Below, in pieces: positions 1 through 10,179 of a stretch of 64,000 nucleotides of DNA. The stretch covers positions 62,001 to 126,000 of the forward strand of contig JAQMWT010000664.1 in assembly GCA_029834535.1 (NCBI GenBank), given 5' to 3'. The notes under the pieces were generated by a model, which saw only the letters and a program-made list of their open reading frames with translations, was not told the DNA's origin and did not search any database. Positions within the stretch are counted from its first letter, which is position 1; each line of letters begins with the position of its first letter. Source of the DNA: Chrysophaeum taylorii (Eukaryota > Sar > Pelagophyceae > Pelagomonadales > Pelagomonadaceae). The translations under genes and the position numbers were made by a program.

Positions 1-597
1 ATGAATCTGACATCAATCAAGTTGATGTCCGCGAAGCTTTAGTGAACATGAGTCATGGATCAATGCGATGAATGATGAATATCGCACGCTTGAACGTCTT
101 GGTACTTGGGATGTCGTTTGGCTCTCACCTGATTTTAGTGGCAATATTTTTTTGTGGCACCGACCAAGTGGCTTTTGAAGAAGAAGTACACGGAGTCTGG
201 TGAATTTCACAGATATAAAGCTCGTCTTGTGGTATTAAGTTATGCCCAAGTGTATGGCGTCGATTATTTCGCAACTTATTCCCCAGTTGCTACGGCAACT
301 ACAGTAAGAGTATTCTTGTATCGTGTCGCTCATCTCAATTGGGAACTTGTCAAACTTGATGATATCAAGAATGCGCTAGCTACATTTTCTGAAAACGTTT
401 ACGCTTGGCCCCCCGCAGAGGGGTTTCCTATTCAACAACCACCATCGGGCTATCACGTTTTGAAACTCAAACGATCATGGTATGGTACTCATCGAGCTAG
501 TCGTAGCTGGAATATCTTCCTTCATAAGATACTTACTTACTTACTTCGGTTTTGTGGCAACTGACGCTGATCGCTGCTTACATTTGTTTTACGTTCA
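1..597 (+). pseudogene. Copia element A: reverse transcriptase N-terminal part (broken)
   Basis: Translation in shifting frames gives the start of a Ty1/copia (RVT_2) reverse transcriptase. Visible blocks are a 'GTWDVV' stretch, the KARLV block, 'DYFATYSPVA' and a 'LKRSWYGTHRASRSW' segment, the usual order for this family. The longest open piece is 154-564 (136 aa). The window edge cuts the element on the left. On the right the RT stops just after the 'WNIFL..YFGF..DADRCL' block and a different copia copy begins near 598. The missing second half, with the active-site VDD, resumes near 3,881, so element A was opened by a later insertion. Its sequence is clearly diverged from elements B, C and D. 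Confidence 0.8.
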
Positions 598-604
598 AAT
601 GCAG

Positions 605-1560
605 GTTGTCATCATGCATGCTCGTCTAGGTCATTATAGTCCTCCCTATCTTCGGCGTTTGTATTCTCTTGCTGTTGGCGCACCGTTTTTCCCGAGCTCC
701 GCGTCGCTTTCTTTTTGTCCTGCTTTTGTGCTCTCGGTAAAATACATGCTGCGCATGTTGGCCAACGTAAAGCTCATGCTTCCGCTTCCACTTCGTCTCC
801 TTCCTCCGAGCCTTTGTCTCGTCCACGTGCCGTTGCGCCCTACCTTATTATCCACGCCGGTCTCATGTTTGCCGGCGTCCCATCCTTCATATATCAAGAT
901 CGCGCGATCCTCACGTTTGTCGATGATCATACGCGCCGCCGCACGCGTTACTTTGCTCCACGACACGATGCCCTTACGAACGCTCGTCAACTCGAACTTT
1001 TTCTGTCTACCGTGGTTCGCTATTCGTTCGGATATCGCATTGCCCTCATCTACACCGATCGTGACCGCTCTCTTATGGGCCAATTCGAAACCTTCTGTCT
1101 GAGCAACAATATTGCGCTTCGGCGCGCTCCGGCAGCACAGTCCAAAACTTCACAGGCTCACGCTTTTTCCGGTGTTGTGGAACGCTCTCATCGCGCAACC
1201 GCGGATATTACTCGCACTCTTTTTGGTACATGCGCACCGTCGACCTGATTTTTGGCGTTGGGCCATGGAAACGGCTGACTTCATCTCTGAGCGTATGCCA
1301 AATGCCTCTAATCCTGGATATATGACGCCATATGAAATGCTACATGAAACACTCCCGCGTGTCGATTTTCTTCGTGTTTGGGGCTGTCCTGCTGCAATTC
1401 TTACTGGCGACAAATGGCCTACCAAAGCTATAACCGGTATCTTCATTGGGTATCCCTCTGCAGGCCCTGGATATCGCATATTGCTTCAACGCCCCACAGG
1501 TCCTGTCATCCACACCTCGATTGATGTTGTTTTTGACGAAAATTTCGCTCTGCGTAAGTC
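605..1560 (+). pseudogene. Element B integrase (inactive)
   Basis: The zinc-binding HHCC region is visible as 'HARLGHYS' followed by a C-x2-C ('CPAC' in one frame). The core follows with 'IYTDRDRSLMGQF' and 'VVERSHRAT', which carry the second Asp and the Glu of the DDE triad. The first catalytic Asp is replaced by Gly: this copy has 'LIIHAGLMFAG' where element D has 'LIIHADLMFAG', one A-to-G change. A frameshift near 1,240 moves the reading frame into the long ORF 1,112-3,229. Dead integrase by two independent lesions. Confidence 0.8.
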
Positions 1561-3229
1561 ACTGTCCACTCAACCCCTTCCTCCGTCTCTAGTGGATTCT
1601 CGTTTTCCTGACTTGTTTTATTACGACCCTCGTTTATCTTCGGCCGTATCCCCAATATCTTCTTTTTTTGATGCTCCGGAGCCGGCCTTATCGGGACTGA
1701 TCACCCCAGAAACGTCACTGCCTACACTGTTACCGGCCAATACGAAACGTGCACCATTACGTCGTGCCAAACGGGGCCGACCGCGCAAAGTCGACCAACG
1801 CGCGTTACAACAACCAACAAACTTTTTTACGGGCCATTCTGTTTCATCCTGTCACAATGTCGATTCTGTTTCCTCTGTCGCTTCTGTTTCCTCCTGTAAC
1901 TCTTTGTATGTCTCTTATGTTAGCTTTCGTTTGTTCGTTCATTATGTCTTCCTTCCCCTTTGTTTAGTTAACACCCTTGTTGATCCCCATGCACATGTTT
2001 ATTACTCTGCTTCCGAAGAAACCTCTCAGTATTCATACATTGACGAAACTACCATTACTTCCACCCATTTACGTGAAGCTTTAGCTCAGACCAATCCTGA
2101 GCGTCCTGGCTGGTTGCAAGCCATCGCTAAAGAGTATAGCTCCCTTGGTCAGCTTGGTTGTTGGGATGTGATTCGCCTCCCTGAGACTTTTTCTGGCAAC
2201 ATTTGTACCCTCAAGTGGATCCTCCGCAAGAAGTATGACTCTGGCCGCTTCAAATCGTACAAGGCCCGCCTTGTCGTCCGCGGTTACACCCAGGTTCACG
2301 GCATTGATTATCATGACACCTACTCACCGGTTGCCAACATCGTCACGATCCGTTTCTTTCTAACCTTTGTCGCTGTTCATGACTGGGATTTGCACAAGTT
2401 GGATGTCAGCTCCGCTTTTATTCAAGCTCCCATTGACGAAGACATCTATGTCTGGCCACCCGAAGGCGATGCTCCTCGCCAACCCACCGATGGTTTTTCC
2501 AAAATCGTTTACAAGCTCCGTCGCTCTTGGTATGGTTGCAAACAAGCTTGTCGCAATTGGTGGCTTTATTTCGAACGCTTCCTTCTCAATGATTGTGGCT
2601 TCGTCCGCGGATCTGGTGACACTTGCCACTACAAGCTCGTGCTCAATTCTACCATTGTTCTACGTCTCGTTCTGGTCGTTGATGTTCTTCTTGTGGCGCA
2701 CCCTCGTCATTGCATTGGCCATTACCAAGCCTTTTTCCTCCGTTTCCGCGATTTCACTGATGTCATTGAACTTGATCTCACCTCTTACGTTGGTCTTCGC
2801 ATTACGCGTGATCGCCCTCGGAGAACCCTCACTCTTGACCAATCCCATGCTATCCGTGAAATCCTTACCGAACATCGCTTCATCAACAGTAAACCCGAAC
2901 TCACTCCCGCTCCCAAAGGTGTTCATCTTTCTGCGGCTGATTGTCCTACTCCTGGTTGTCCAGATCACATCTTCATGGCACGCATCCCTTTTCGCCGTAT
3001 TGTTGGCTGTGTCCTCTTCATCTCCATCATGACTCGCCCTGATATCACTTGGTCCGTCAATCAGTGTGCGCGTTTTTCCCACAATCCTGGTAAACCCCAC
3101 TGGCACGCTTTACCCCACACTCTGCGTTATCTCAACGGTTCTCAGGATCTTGCCCTTATTTTTGGTCGCGATTCTACCCTTCGTCTCTGTGGTTGGTTAT
3201 TCCGACTCCAGCTGGGCCGACGACCCTGA
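1112..3229 (+). pseudogene. Element B integrase C-terminus and reverse transcriptase (705-aa ORF)
   Basis: A long open frame covering the integrase C-terminal domain ('WGCPAAIL...GIFIGYPSAGPGYRIL'), a low-complexity linker and the copia RT ('CTLKWILRKKY', 'KLDVSSAFIQAPIDEDIYVWPP', 'RRSWYGCKQACRNW'). The first ~45 residues are out of frame and spurious; homology starts near position 1,245. The RT active-site pair is damaged: this copy reads 'VVDVLLV' where elements C and D read 'VVDDLLV'. The ORF ends by a frameshift inside RNase H. The open length suggests a young copy, but the active site is lost. Confidence 0.8.
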
Positions 3230-3662
3230 TGACCGCCACTCTACAACTGGTTTTTGTTTTCTCCTTGCTGGCTCTATGATAGCCTACTGCTCCCGCTCGC
3301 AGTACTTACTTGCTCGCTCTTCTTTTGAAGCTGAATTGCTCGCTCTTTACGCTGCTACTGCTGAGCTCTCTTGGCTTCTCAAACTTTTTGATGACTTTGA
3401 TCTCCCTCGTCACACAGTCCCAATGTATGTTGATAATAGCACCACCGTCACCCAAGTTCGTCTCCAATGTCTCACACGGCGGGCGCACCCGCCATATAGA
3501 CATTCGCTTTTACAGTACCGCCGAATATCATCGCAACCACATCATTGATCTCAAACCCATACCCCGCCTTCACAATCTTAGCGACATTTTCACCCGCAGT
3601 ACGGAAGCTCCTTCCTTCCTCCGGCTTCGTGCTCTTTACCTCATTTCGTGCTCTTCGCCCTG
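3190..3662 (+). pseudogene. Element B RNase H
   Basis: Carries the copia RNase H blocks: 'GYSDSSWADDP' (first Asp), 'SSFEAELLAL' (Glu) and 'MYVDNSTTVTQV' (next Asp), then a frameshifted 'HIDIRF' and 'SDIFTRSTEAP' tail. The reading frame changes near 3,195 and again near 3,480, where an extra base in 'CGGGCGCACCC' shifts frame. It follows the RT directly and is followed by the pre-LTR repeats and the LTR. Confidence 0.75.
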
Positions 3663-3823
3663 ATCTCTGTTGTTTTCTTTCTTGCCACAATGCCTCTATT
3701 GACGTCTTCTTCAAAGCTTCTCCTCTGTGAGCGTCTCACTTACCCCTTTTTCCTTTTCTTTCTTTTTCCAGCACCTGTGTGAGGACCTCACTTACCCCCT
3801 TTTTCCATCTTTTCCAGCACCTG

Positions 3824-3880
3824 TGTGAGGAAGCTATGACACTTACCCCTGCACCACGTATCCAGTATCCTTACGTGATT
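3824..3880 (+). repeat. Element B 3' LTR (partial)
   Basis: Begins TGTGAGGAAGCTATGACAC, the same start as the LTRs of elements C and D, and is recognisable to about 3,875, where element A sequence resumes. Two earlier partial units (from ~3,727 and ~3,776), each starting TGTGAG and ending in a pyrimidine tract plus CAGCACC, precede it. Confidence 0.7.
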
Positions 3881-4990
3881 GTGATTGTAGATGATATGCT
3901 AGTGTCTTTTGATCGAGCTAACTCTCATCATTACCAGCGTCTTCTTGTGTTCCTTCGGAGACACGTGTTCATTCACCTCCTTCTGATGTTAACGAATTGG
4001 GTTCAGCTTCTGGCTTTATTGGTTTTGAGATATTTCGCAACCGCCAAAAACGCGCACGATTCAATTACGGCAGACCAAAGCTATCAATGATCTGCTTAAG
4101 GTTGCGCGTCTGGGCCCTTCTCAAGTCGCTTCAACAACACCAGGACAGCCAGGTGTTCTCATCTGTCAGCTGATTCTTGTCCGCAAATCAACTCTCCGGA
4201 ATGGCAATTATATGCAGCGTTTACCTTCTTATCGAGGAGGCACTTAAAGACTTTTACTGTTCATTGCTATTATTATGACGAGACCTGATTTTTTTTTGTT
4301 TCAAGTCGTTCAAGCTCGCCGTTTTGGTAATAATCTTCCTGGTCGCAAGCACAGGACATATGTTCGTCATATTCTGAAGTATCTGCACGGCTCGCGCCAC
4401 TTGTGTTTGACTATTGATGGCTCCAAATGGATGGCAACAATTTAATATCTACTGTGACGCCGATTGGGCTTCAAATCCTGATTCACGCCGCCGCTCTGTA
4501 CCTGGATATGTTTACATGCTGTGTGGCTGTGCTATCGCTCTTGGTGTTCTTCTGTGCAACATCTGGTCGCTCGTTCTTCTAGTTTCGAATCAGAGCTTAG
4601 TATTTCCCCTTTTGGCTGCACTGCCTATCTGCTGTGGCTTCGCCGCCGCTTATTGACTGTTGTCGGTTTTTTTGCAAACGGATCCCGTGCCATTGTACAT
4701 GGATAACAATACTGTGATTCATCGCATGAACGAGAGTTTGCTATCACGAAACATACTCGCCATATTATTATCAAAGGATACGCTGCTTTTTCTGCAACTG
4801 ACATGCTTAATAATGCTGGTATCATCGCTCCTGTTAAAGCCAACTCCACCTGGAATGCCTCCGATTGATTTCGCCTTGCCAAGTCGAGCAAGCATGAGAT
4901 ATTTTTGTTCGGCGACGTGCCATTCTCTTGAATCTCTCTGCTGACACATTCAGACACCTACGCGCCTGGTGCCCCTGCTCCTTAAACTTT
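3881..4990 (+). pseudogene. Copia element A: RT active site and RNase H remainder
   Basis: Resumes element A after the nested insertion. 'VIVIVDDMLVSFDRA' is the RT active-site block (VDD). Further on come 'MTRPD', 'RHILKYLHGSRHLCL', then the RNase H blocks 'YCDADWASNPDSRRRS', 'ARSSSFESEL' and 'LYMDNNTVIHRM'. Many frameshifts and stops interrupt it, so it is a relic. I see no clear LTR at its right end. Confidence 0.75.
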
Positions 4991-5006
4991 AGGGGACGGT
5001 AGATTG

Positions 5007-5049
5007 GTTCCGGTACCTCGGACTGTGTGTCCGGTACTATGTACCGGAA
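5007..5049. repeat. 10-bp perfect hairpin
   Basis: GTTCCGGTAC at 5,007 pairs with GTACCGGAAC at 5,040, with a loop of about 23 bases that itself contains 'TCCGGTAC'. It lies between the end of copia element A and the downstream end of the minus-strand Helitron relic. A Helitron 3' hairpin is possible, but no CTRRT end follows at the expected spacing. Confidence 0.5.
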
Positions 5050-5079
5050 CATGACTTCCCCCTAACCTCTGCTCAATCT

Positions 5080-6720
5080 CGATCAACAAGGACGTCGCGC
5101 CAATAGAGAGAGAAAATTTGAATTAGGGCTAGTACCCCTATCCTAGGGTTAGCTCGCGCAGATCTTCTTCGAATATGAGGAGGTATCCGCAAGCAGAGAA
5201 GCACGTGCGGTCCCTTTTGGTCGACACCGTTTAGACGAGGCGTGCGAGCTCGTCGTCGAGGTCCAAGCCGAGGCGCTCGCGGCGGCGGGTGTCGTCCTGC
5301 GGATTCCACGTCGCTGTCGTCCCCGTCTTCTCGAAGTGTGGCAGCAGAAATAGTTCTTCGAATCGCCGCGATCGAGGAATGCGTCAAAAAAGATCCTGGT
5401 CCCCCCCCGAGATTCTTGTAGTGGCGGTTAATGTTGAACCACGCCGTCGACGTCGGCTGCCCGCGGAGCCGCCTGCGAGAGAGAGATAGTCCGTCCGTCC
5501 GTCCGTCAGTCCGTCGGCGCATGCTGAAAATGCCCTCGGTCGCGCAAACGTACCGACCGTTGACGAACTCTGACGAACTCGCGCTTGCGGCATCTCGATG
5601 GACGCGGTCCATGCCTCGTCGTGGCCTTCGTACGCATACTTGTGGATGTACTCGACCGACTCGAGGCTGATGCGATCGTCTCGAGATACGAGACTACCCA
5701 ACTGCTATCCAACAACGCGACATCTTGGCCGCGAATTCAATTCTTTTGGTTTACAGTGCGGCCCGGGGCTGCGGCGTCGATAGAGTGTCCTCTCGAACGG
5801 TGGTGGTCTCGAGCGTAAAAAAAATTCTTGGGAAAGCTCTTCGAGCAGATGCCGTGCACTCGACGACGGTCGTGTCCACTGCACGGGTTGAAGTTGACGT
5901 TTTCGGTGGATGCGTCGCAGGATCTCGGCGCACACGTAACGCTTATCTTGCAGTCGCCAGAATGAATCAGCAAGACGTTGAAGTCCATCTCGGTCTTCTT
6001 GTCGACTGGCCAGTATCTATTAGATTGATCCCTGGGTGGAAGCCTTCCGTCGTCGACCTACAGGAGCACGTTCCTCCGCATGGATCCGCGTCGTCGGCGA
6101 CATTCGTTCGCGTGCGAAAATCCCCGAGCTGGACGAACTCATCGTGCATTGGTGGTTCGTTTGCCCGCGGGCCATAAGGCGGCGCTCGTCCGAGCGAAGT
6201 TCCGCGCGCAGTCGTACGACCGGATGTTGGCGAGGAAGTTGGGGGACTGCGCCGTATTGCCTTTGAAGAGGGCCTGGATCTCATTAGGCGGCGGCGCCGC
6301 GGCGCCCTCGGCGCAGCACGAACGCGCCGGCGCGAGTGGGTTCAAAGTACGGCGCGTTGCAGTGCGAACAGAGCTTGCACGCGTCGTGTTTCGCGCCCTC
6401 GTCATCGATCGCGTGCTGGCCGGCGAGACTGATGACACTGGTTCGGCGTCTACGGTTGATTTGACCTTGTCGGGCACCGATTCGAGCACTTCTTCTTCTT
6501 TGGTCGTCGCCATTTTTCTCGCGCCCGCGATATATCTGGGGCGGCGCGAGGCGTCGGCGCCGAGTCGAGCATCTCGTTGGTCATCATCACTTTGGTGACG
6601 ACGCAGGATATTCCAGTGCTTTCGTACGGGGGGTGGTGCGTGCACAGTCTTTTGCCGCAGCACCAGAGAGCACGGTCCGGAGACAGCACAGCTCCTCCGC
6701 ATTTCAACTCGGATTCTTTC
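5080..6720 (-). pseudogene. Helitron Rep/replication-initiator relic
   Basis: Minus-strand frames, read from high to low coordinates, give the conserved blocks of Helitron proteins in the right order. They are a Cys-rich 'CCGKRLCTHHPPYES' piece near 6,640; 'NFLANIRSYDCARNFA' near 6,230; 'HGICSKSFPKNFF' near 5,840; 'SSWVVSY' near 5,705; 'SVEYIHKYAYEGHD' near 5,640, which is the Rep tyrosine block (Y-x2-K-Y); 'NGRYVCATEGIFSM' near 5,545; and 'AWFNINR' near 5,440. The blocks fall in different frames with stops between them, so the gene is dead. The helicase part is absent here; helicase tails occur separately at 7.8, 13.3, 14.4 and 36.1 kb. The family assignment rests on motif order, not on a search. 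Confidence 0.65.
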
Positions 6721-7839
6721 CCGAGCGCGTCACTCGGGGGCTGGGTGCTTGGATCGGATCCTGATGCCCCGCGAATGCTGACGGGAGATCCGCCGATAAG
6801 CTGGCCGCACCGGCAGGGCTTGGACGTGGTCTACGAGCCTATAGGAGCCTAAATCGACATTCGGTCGTTGAGGGACAACGTCGTGGCGGATGGCGCCGAG
6901 GTCGTCGCACCCGATCCGCGTGCCCAGAGCTCTCTCTCTTTCTCTCTCTCTCGTGGCCGGATACGGTCGGCGCGAGTGCCGACCCCGTCGCCATCACTCT
7001 TCTGCTCTTCCCAGCCGCCAGTGCTGGCCGCGCTCGCAGATCGATACGTCCTCGGGCGGCCCGGGGAACTACGATTTCGGACGGTCGTCCTAAATGATCG
7101 GCGACGCGTTGAGCACGCGAGCGGCGAGCGATCGGTCGAGCTCCTTGCCCCGTCGCAGGCGGCTTGCAGCTGGTCGTTCGATGCCTTCTCGAACCAAACC
7201 GCGCGTCGATGCAGCTGCTCGGCGGCGGCCGGGTCGTCAAGCCTTAAGGCCTGAGATCTCCTGATCGAAATGTCCAAGCTGATTGCTTATGCTCGACCTC
7301 GTTTCCGCGCGGATGGCACCGCCTCCACCTTGGCTTCCCGGATCTTGATCTTCCGTGTGAGTACGTACGGGATCCCACTCGTCCTCCTTCTGCGCCACAG
7401 CGAAGCACGCAGTCGCGTCTGTCGACGTCGCCTCGTCGATGTCGCGACCCCGAAGCCATGGCGATACCGCGCTCGAGGCTCTTGAAGCTCCTCTCTCTTG
7501 GCGGCGGCGGCGACCCGCGCGTACGAATCCCACGCGAACCACATCGGGCAAACTTCCTTCGCGTATCCTTATCCTCCCTTATTACTTTTCCTCGAAGCAT
7601 CCCGCTTAGTCGACCTTTTCAGACAGACAGACAGACAAACAAACATCTCCTTTTTAGAAGTTAGGACAGGATTGCGCGAAGGGGGGGGTGCGGTGCACGA
7701 AGGATGTGGGTGGTTTTGTGGGGTAGGAGGGATGTGCTGTTTGTCTTCTTTCTTTACTACTAATCGGCAGATGTTTGTCTGTCTGTTTGTCCCCCGATTC
7801 AGGGTAGGGGTCAGGTAGGCCCGCGAGCCAGACAGTGAT
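6721..7839. other. Unassigned GC-rich stretch, possibly the Helitron N-terminal region
   Basis: Overlapping open frames on both strands reflect high GC content. None has a domain I recognise. It lies upstream (minus strand) of the Rep relic and could be its N-terminus. It holds a short (TC)n run near 6,930, a (GACA)n run near 7,620 and, from ~7,765, the repeat ACTACTAATCGGCAGATG followed by TGTCTG units that precedes the Helitron helicase tails. Confidence 0.4.
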
Positions 7840-8310
7840 CCTCCTCCAAGCCGTCTACGGCGGCGACGTCGCAGACTATTTCCACGAGCCGCGGCGGCTC
7901 TTTTAGCCAGCGCGCCATTCTCACGCCCCGTCGAAACGAAACGATGTTGTCGATGCTGACAACGCGCGCACGAATGAAAGACCGCGGCTTTTTTTTTTCC
8001 CGGAGACGAGGCGTCGGAATTCTTTTCGGCCGACGAATAGGTTGGGTCGGAAGACGACGCCTCGCTCCTCACAGTCGAGTTTTTTTTCTACTCCACAACG
8101 GCATGCTGACTTTTTTGATCGCGAGCTTAAAAAAGTCTCTTCGCAACCTCGACCCGTCGCACGGCCACTGCAACGGTACCAGATACAAAGATCAATCGTG
8201 TCAGCTCCCTGTCGAGTCGGCATACCCCAAGGATATCCTCTCTCGGGTCGGCGACTCCACACCCTACCCCACACGTGCTGCGCAATACGGATAAGCCCCC
8301 TCCTGACGTG
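7840..8310 (+). pseudogene. Helitron helicase C-terminal fragment, copy 1
   Basis: Homologous at the DNA level to the copies at 13,330, 14,390 and (inverted) 36,125. It contains the 'RAILTPRR' block and the 'LDPSHGHCNGTRY' block of Helitron PIF1-like helicases. It is more decayed than the other copies: the 'INKSQGQT' block is deleted, and the fragment ends near the shared TGCGCAATACGGATAAG sequence. Orientation is opposite to the neighbouring Rep relic, so the two are separate insertions. Confidence 0.65.
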
Positions 8311-8454
8311 TCTACGCGCGCACCGTGTCGTCTGTGCCGAGGTCCTCGGGTAGTCCAGCGATACGCTGGGGCTCGGGTTCAGAGAGTCCGCGTGATAGCC
8401 CCAGGCGCTGTAAACAGCTGCAGAGATAACCCCAGCGTTGTGCATTTTTACTCA

Positions 8455-8575
8455 AACGTTCGTAAAAATATTATTACGAAATTCCTTTACTTTACCTATT
8501 TTACTTTACTTTTATCATTACTTTACAGTCGTTTCAAAATGATGGTAAAGTAATTTTTTTACATTACAGTACCAC
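8455..8575. repeat. AT-rich repeat on the left of the hAT relic
   Basis: AT-rich block with CTTTAC/GTAAAG units. It shares 'TACGAA(A)TTCCTTTAC', 'GGTAAAG' and 'TTACATTAC' in the same order with 9,990-10,065 on the other side of the hAT relic. Possible element terminus or an independent AT-rich repeat pair. Confidence 0.45.
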
Positions 8576-8904
8576 ACGTCACCCATGTCGACGAGTCGAG
8601 TTGAGCGACGTCGCGGGGTCTTGTCGACGCGATGTCTGCGTTACGGACCCCCCCGCATGCTTGACGGCCAGGCCGAGTCCCGAGGAGGAGCAGTCAGTCG
8701 CCCCCGATGGCATGCCACACCAACGTGGAGAATGAGATCGAGGGTGGTACTGATGACGACGGTGAGGAGGAGGACGGCAACGCCTTCATGCGACTGCGCC
8801 GGCGTCCGACTCAGATGAACGATGACGACAAAAAGCCCGACTTCTGGACTGAAGCCATTCCGAAGAGCAGCAGCAACCTGATTATTTATTATTCGTAGGA
8901 GGCG

Positions 8905-9690
8905 ATGTCGGAGGACTTCATGGTGGAGTTCGAACACGTCTTCGTGAAGCGGGTCCACAATACGCTTGCACCATCGAGTGAGTGGCTCAAGGAATTTATT
9001 TCCTGGCGACCTCTCGGATTCCTTCCTCCGACACCTCCAGGATTCCAAGCTCTTGGACATGATGTTGCTCAACGTCGTCGGCAAGCTCTTCACGCGAATA
9101 GAAGGCAAAAAACCAGGAGTACGGCTACCTTCTTCCAGACATCGCACGAGGCTCGAAGGGCAATCAATCAATATCGGCGCGCTGCCTGGCCTGGCCTGGC
9201 CTGGCCTGCTGAGAGGTGGTTCTGCGAGCGCATCAGTACGGCTACCTTCTTCCAGACATCGCACGAGGCTCGAAGGGCAATCAATCAATATCGGCGCGCT
9301 GCCTGGCCTGGCCTGGTCTGGCCTGCTGAGAGGTGGTTCTGCGAGCGCATCAGTACGGCTACCTTCTTCCAGACATCGCACGAGGCTCGAAGGGCAATCA
9401 ATCAATATCGGCGCGCTGCCTGGCCTGGCCTGGTCTGGCCTGCTGAGAGGTGGTTCTGCGAGCGCATCAGTACGGCTACCTTCTTCCAGACATCGCACGA
9501 GGCTCGAAGGGCAATCAATCAATATCGGCGCGCTGCCTGGCCTGGCCTGGTCTGGCCTGCTGAGAGGTGGTTCTGCGAGCGCATCATCTCCGCTCCCAAC
9601 ACTGTCATGACTGAGGGTGCTGCAACACCCTCCTCGGAGCTGGACATGCTCGTGGTGACCCTGCGCATGAACAAGGAGTTTATTTATTAA
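8905..9690 (+). pseudogene. hAT transposase C-terminal relic with internal repeats
   Basis: A 261-aa open frame. Its end reads '(W)FCERIISAPNTVMTEG...ELDMLVVTLRMNKEFIY', which matches the hAT dimerisation region pattern (SERVFSAAGN..T..R..L.....LV.LR.N). The start, 'EDFMVEFEHVF', resembles the hAT copy at 26.6 kb ('DFNVEFEQVF'). The segment containing 'FFQTSHEARRAINQ' is repeated four times in frame and would disrupt the catalytic C-terminal fold. Only the last third of a transposase is present; upstream 8,580-8,900 contains an acidic stretch without recognised motifs. Confidence 0.6.
9118..9585 (+). repeat. Four tandem copies of a 117-bp unit
   Basis: Units start at 9,118, 9,235, 9,352 and 9,469, each AGTACGGCTACC... 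and ending GCGAGCGCATC. They are almost identical; the first unit differs from the others by a single C in the CCTGG run. 117 is a multiple of 3, so several frames on both strands stay open, including a long antisense ORF that is only a by-product. Confidence 0.95.
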
Positions 9691-9944
9691 GTTTTGGCTC
9701 GCGACAAGTGCGGCCACATGGATCCTCAAGAAGTTCGAGTGCAAGAAGTCCGAGATCATTCATTCATTCCCCTCGAAGAAAAAAACAAAGGCGACGAGAC
9801 GATTAACCACACGAAGATTAACCATTTTAAGAGCAAGCGAGTCCGCTCATCACATCGTTGCGTTGTGCTCCGTCGTCGTCCCTGCACGAGGCTGGGGCTG
9901 GATTATTAGAAATACGGCAAAATTAAAAATTTTCAGCCCGAGCA

Positions 9945-10065
9945 GCTAAGCTTTACCTTTACCTTTACTTTACGCGGCACCCGGCTGTAAAAAATGCTCG
10001 ATTTTATCTTTACGAATTCCTTTACTCAAAAGGTGTGGTAAAGATAATGCTCGTTACATTACTAA
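9945..10065. repeat. AT-rich repeat on the right of the hAT relic
   Basis: Contains repeated CTTTAC, then 'TTTACGAATTCCTTTAC', 'GGTAAAGATAA' and 'TTACATTAC'. These match the block at 8,455-8,575 in the same orientation. Confidence 0.45.
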
Positions 10066-10179
10066 ATAATACGCCGGGAGGGCGGATAGCCCTCGCAAGG
10101 CTCAGGATTCGTGAGGCACCGTCCTCCATCGCCCGCACTCTGCGATCAGGGTAAGGTTGTAGTCGTAAAAGTATTTTTT

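Larger units (their letters stand above)
598..3880 (+). mobile_element. Copia element B, 5'-truncated copy nested inside element A
   Basis: This copy starts abruptly inside the integrase zinc-binding region ('HARLGHYS') and runs through integrase core, RT, RNase H and a 3' LTR. It lacks a 5' LTR, gag and protease. It is closely similar at the DNA level to element D (41,316-46,035). It sits between the two halves of element A's RT, which shows the insertion order A then B. A 5' truncation is unusual for an LTR element; abortive integration or later deletion could explain it. Confidence 0.75.

Noticed and set aside
8641-9759. 372-aa minus-strand ORF over the 117-bp repeats
   Set aside because: Its length comes from repeating a 117-bp (39-codon) unit; no recognised domain, and the plus strand carries the hAT motifs.
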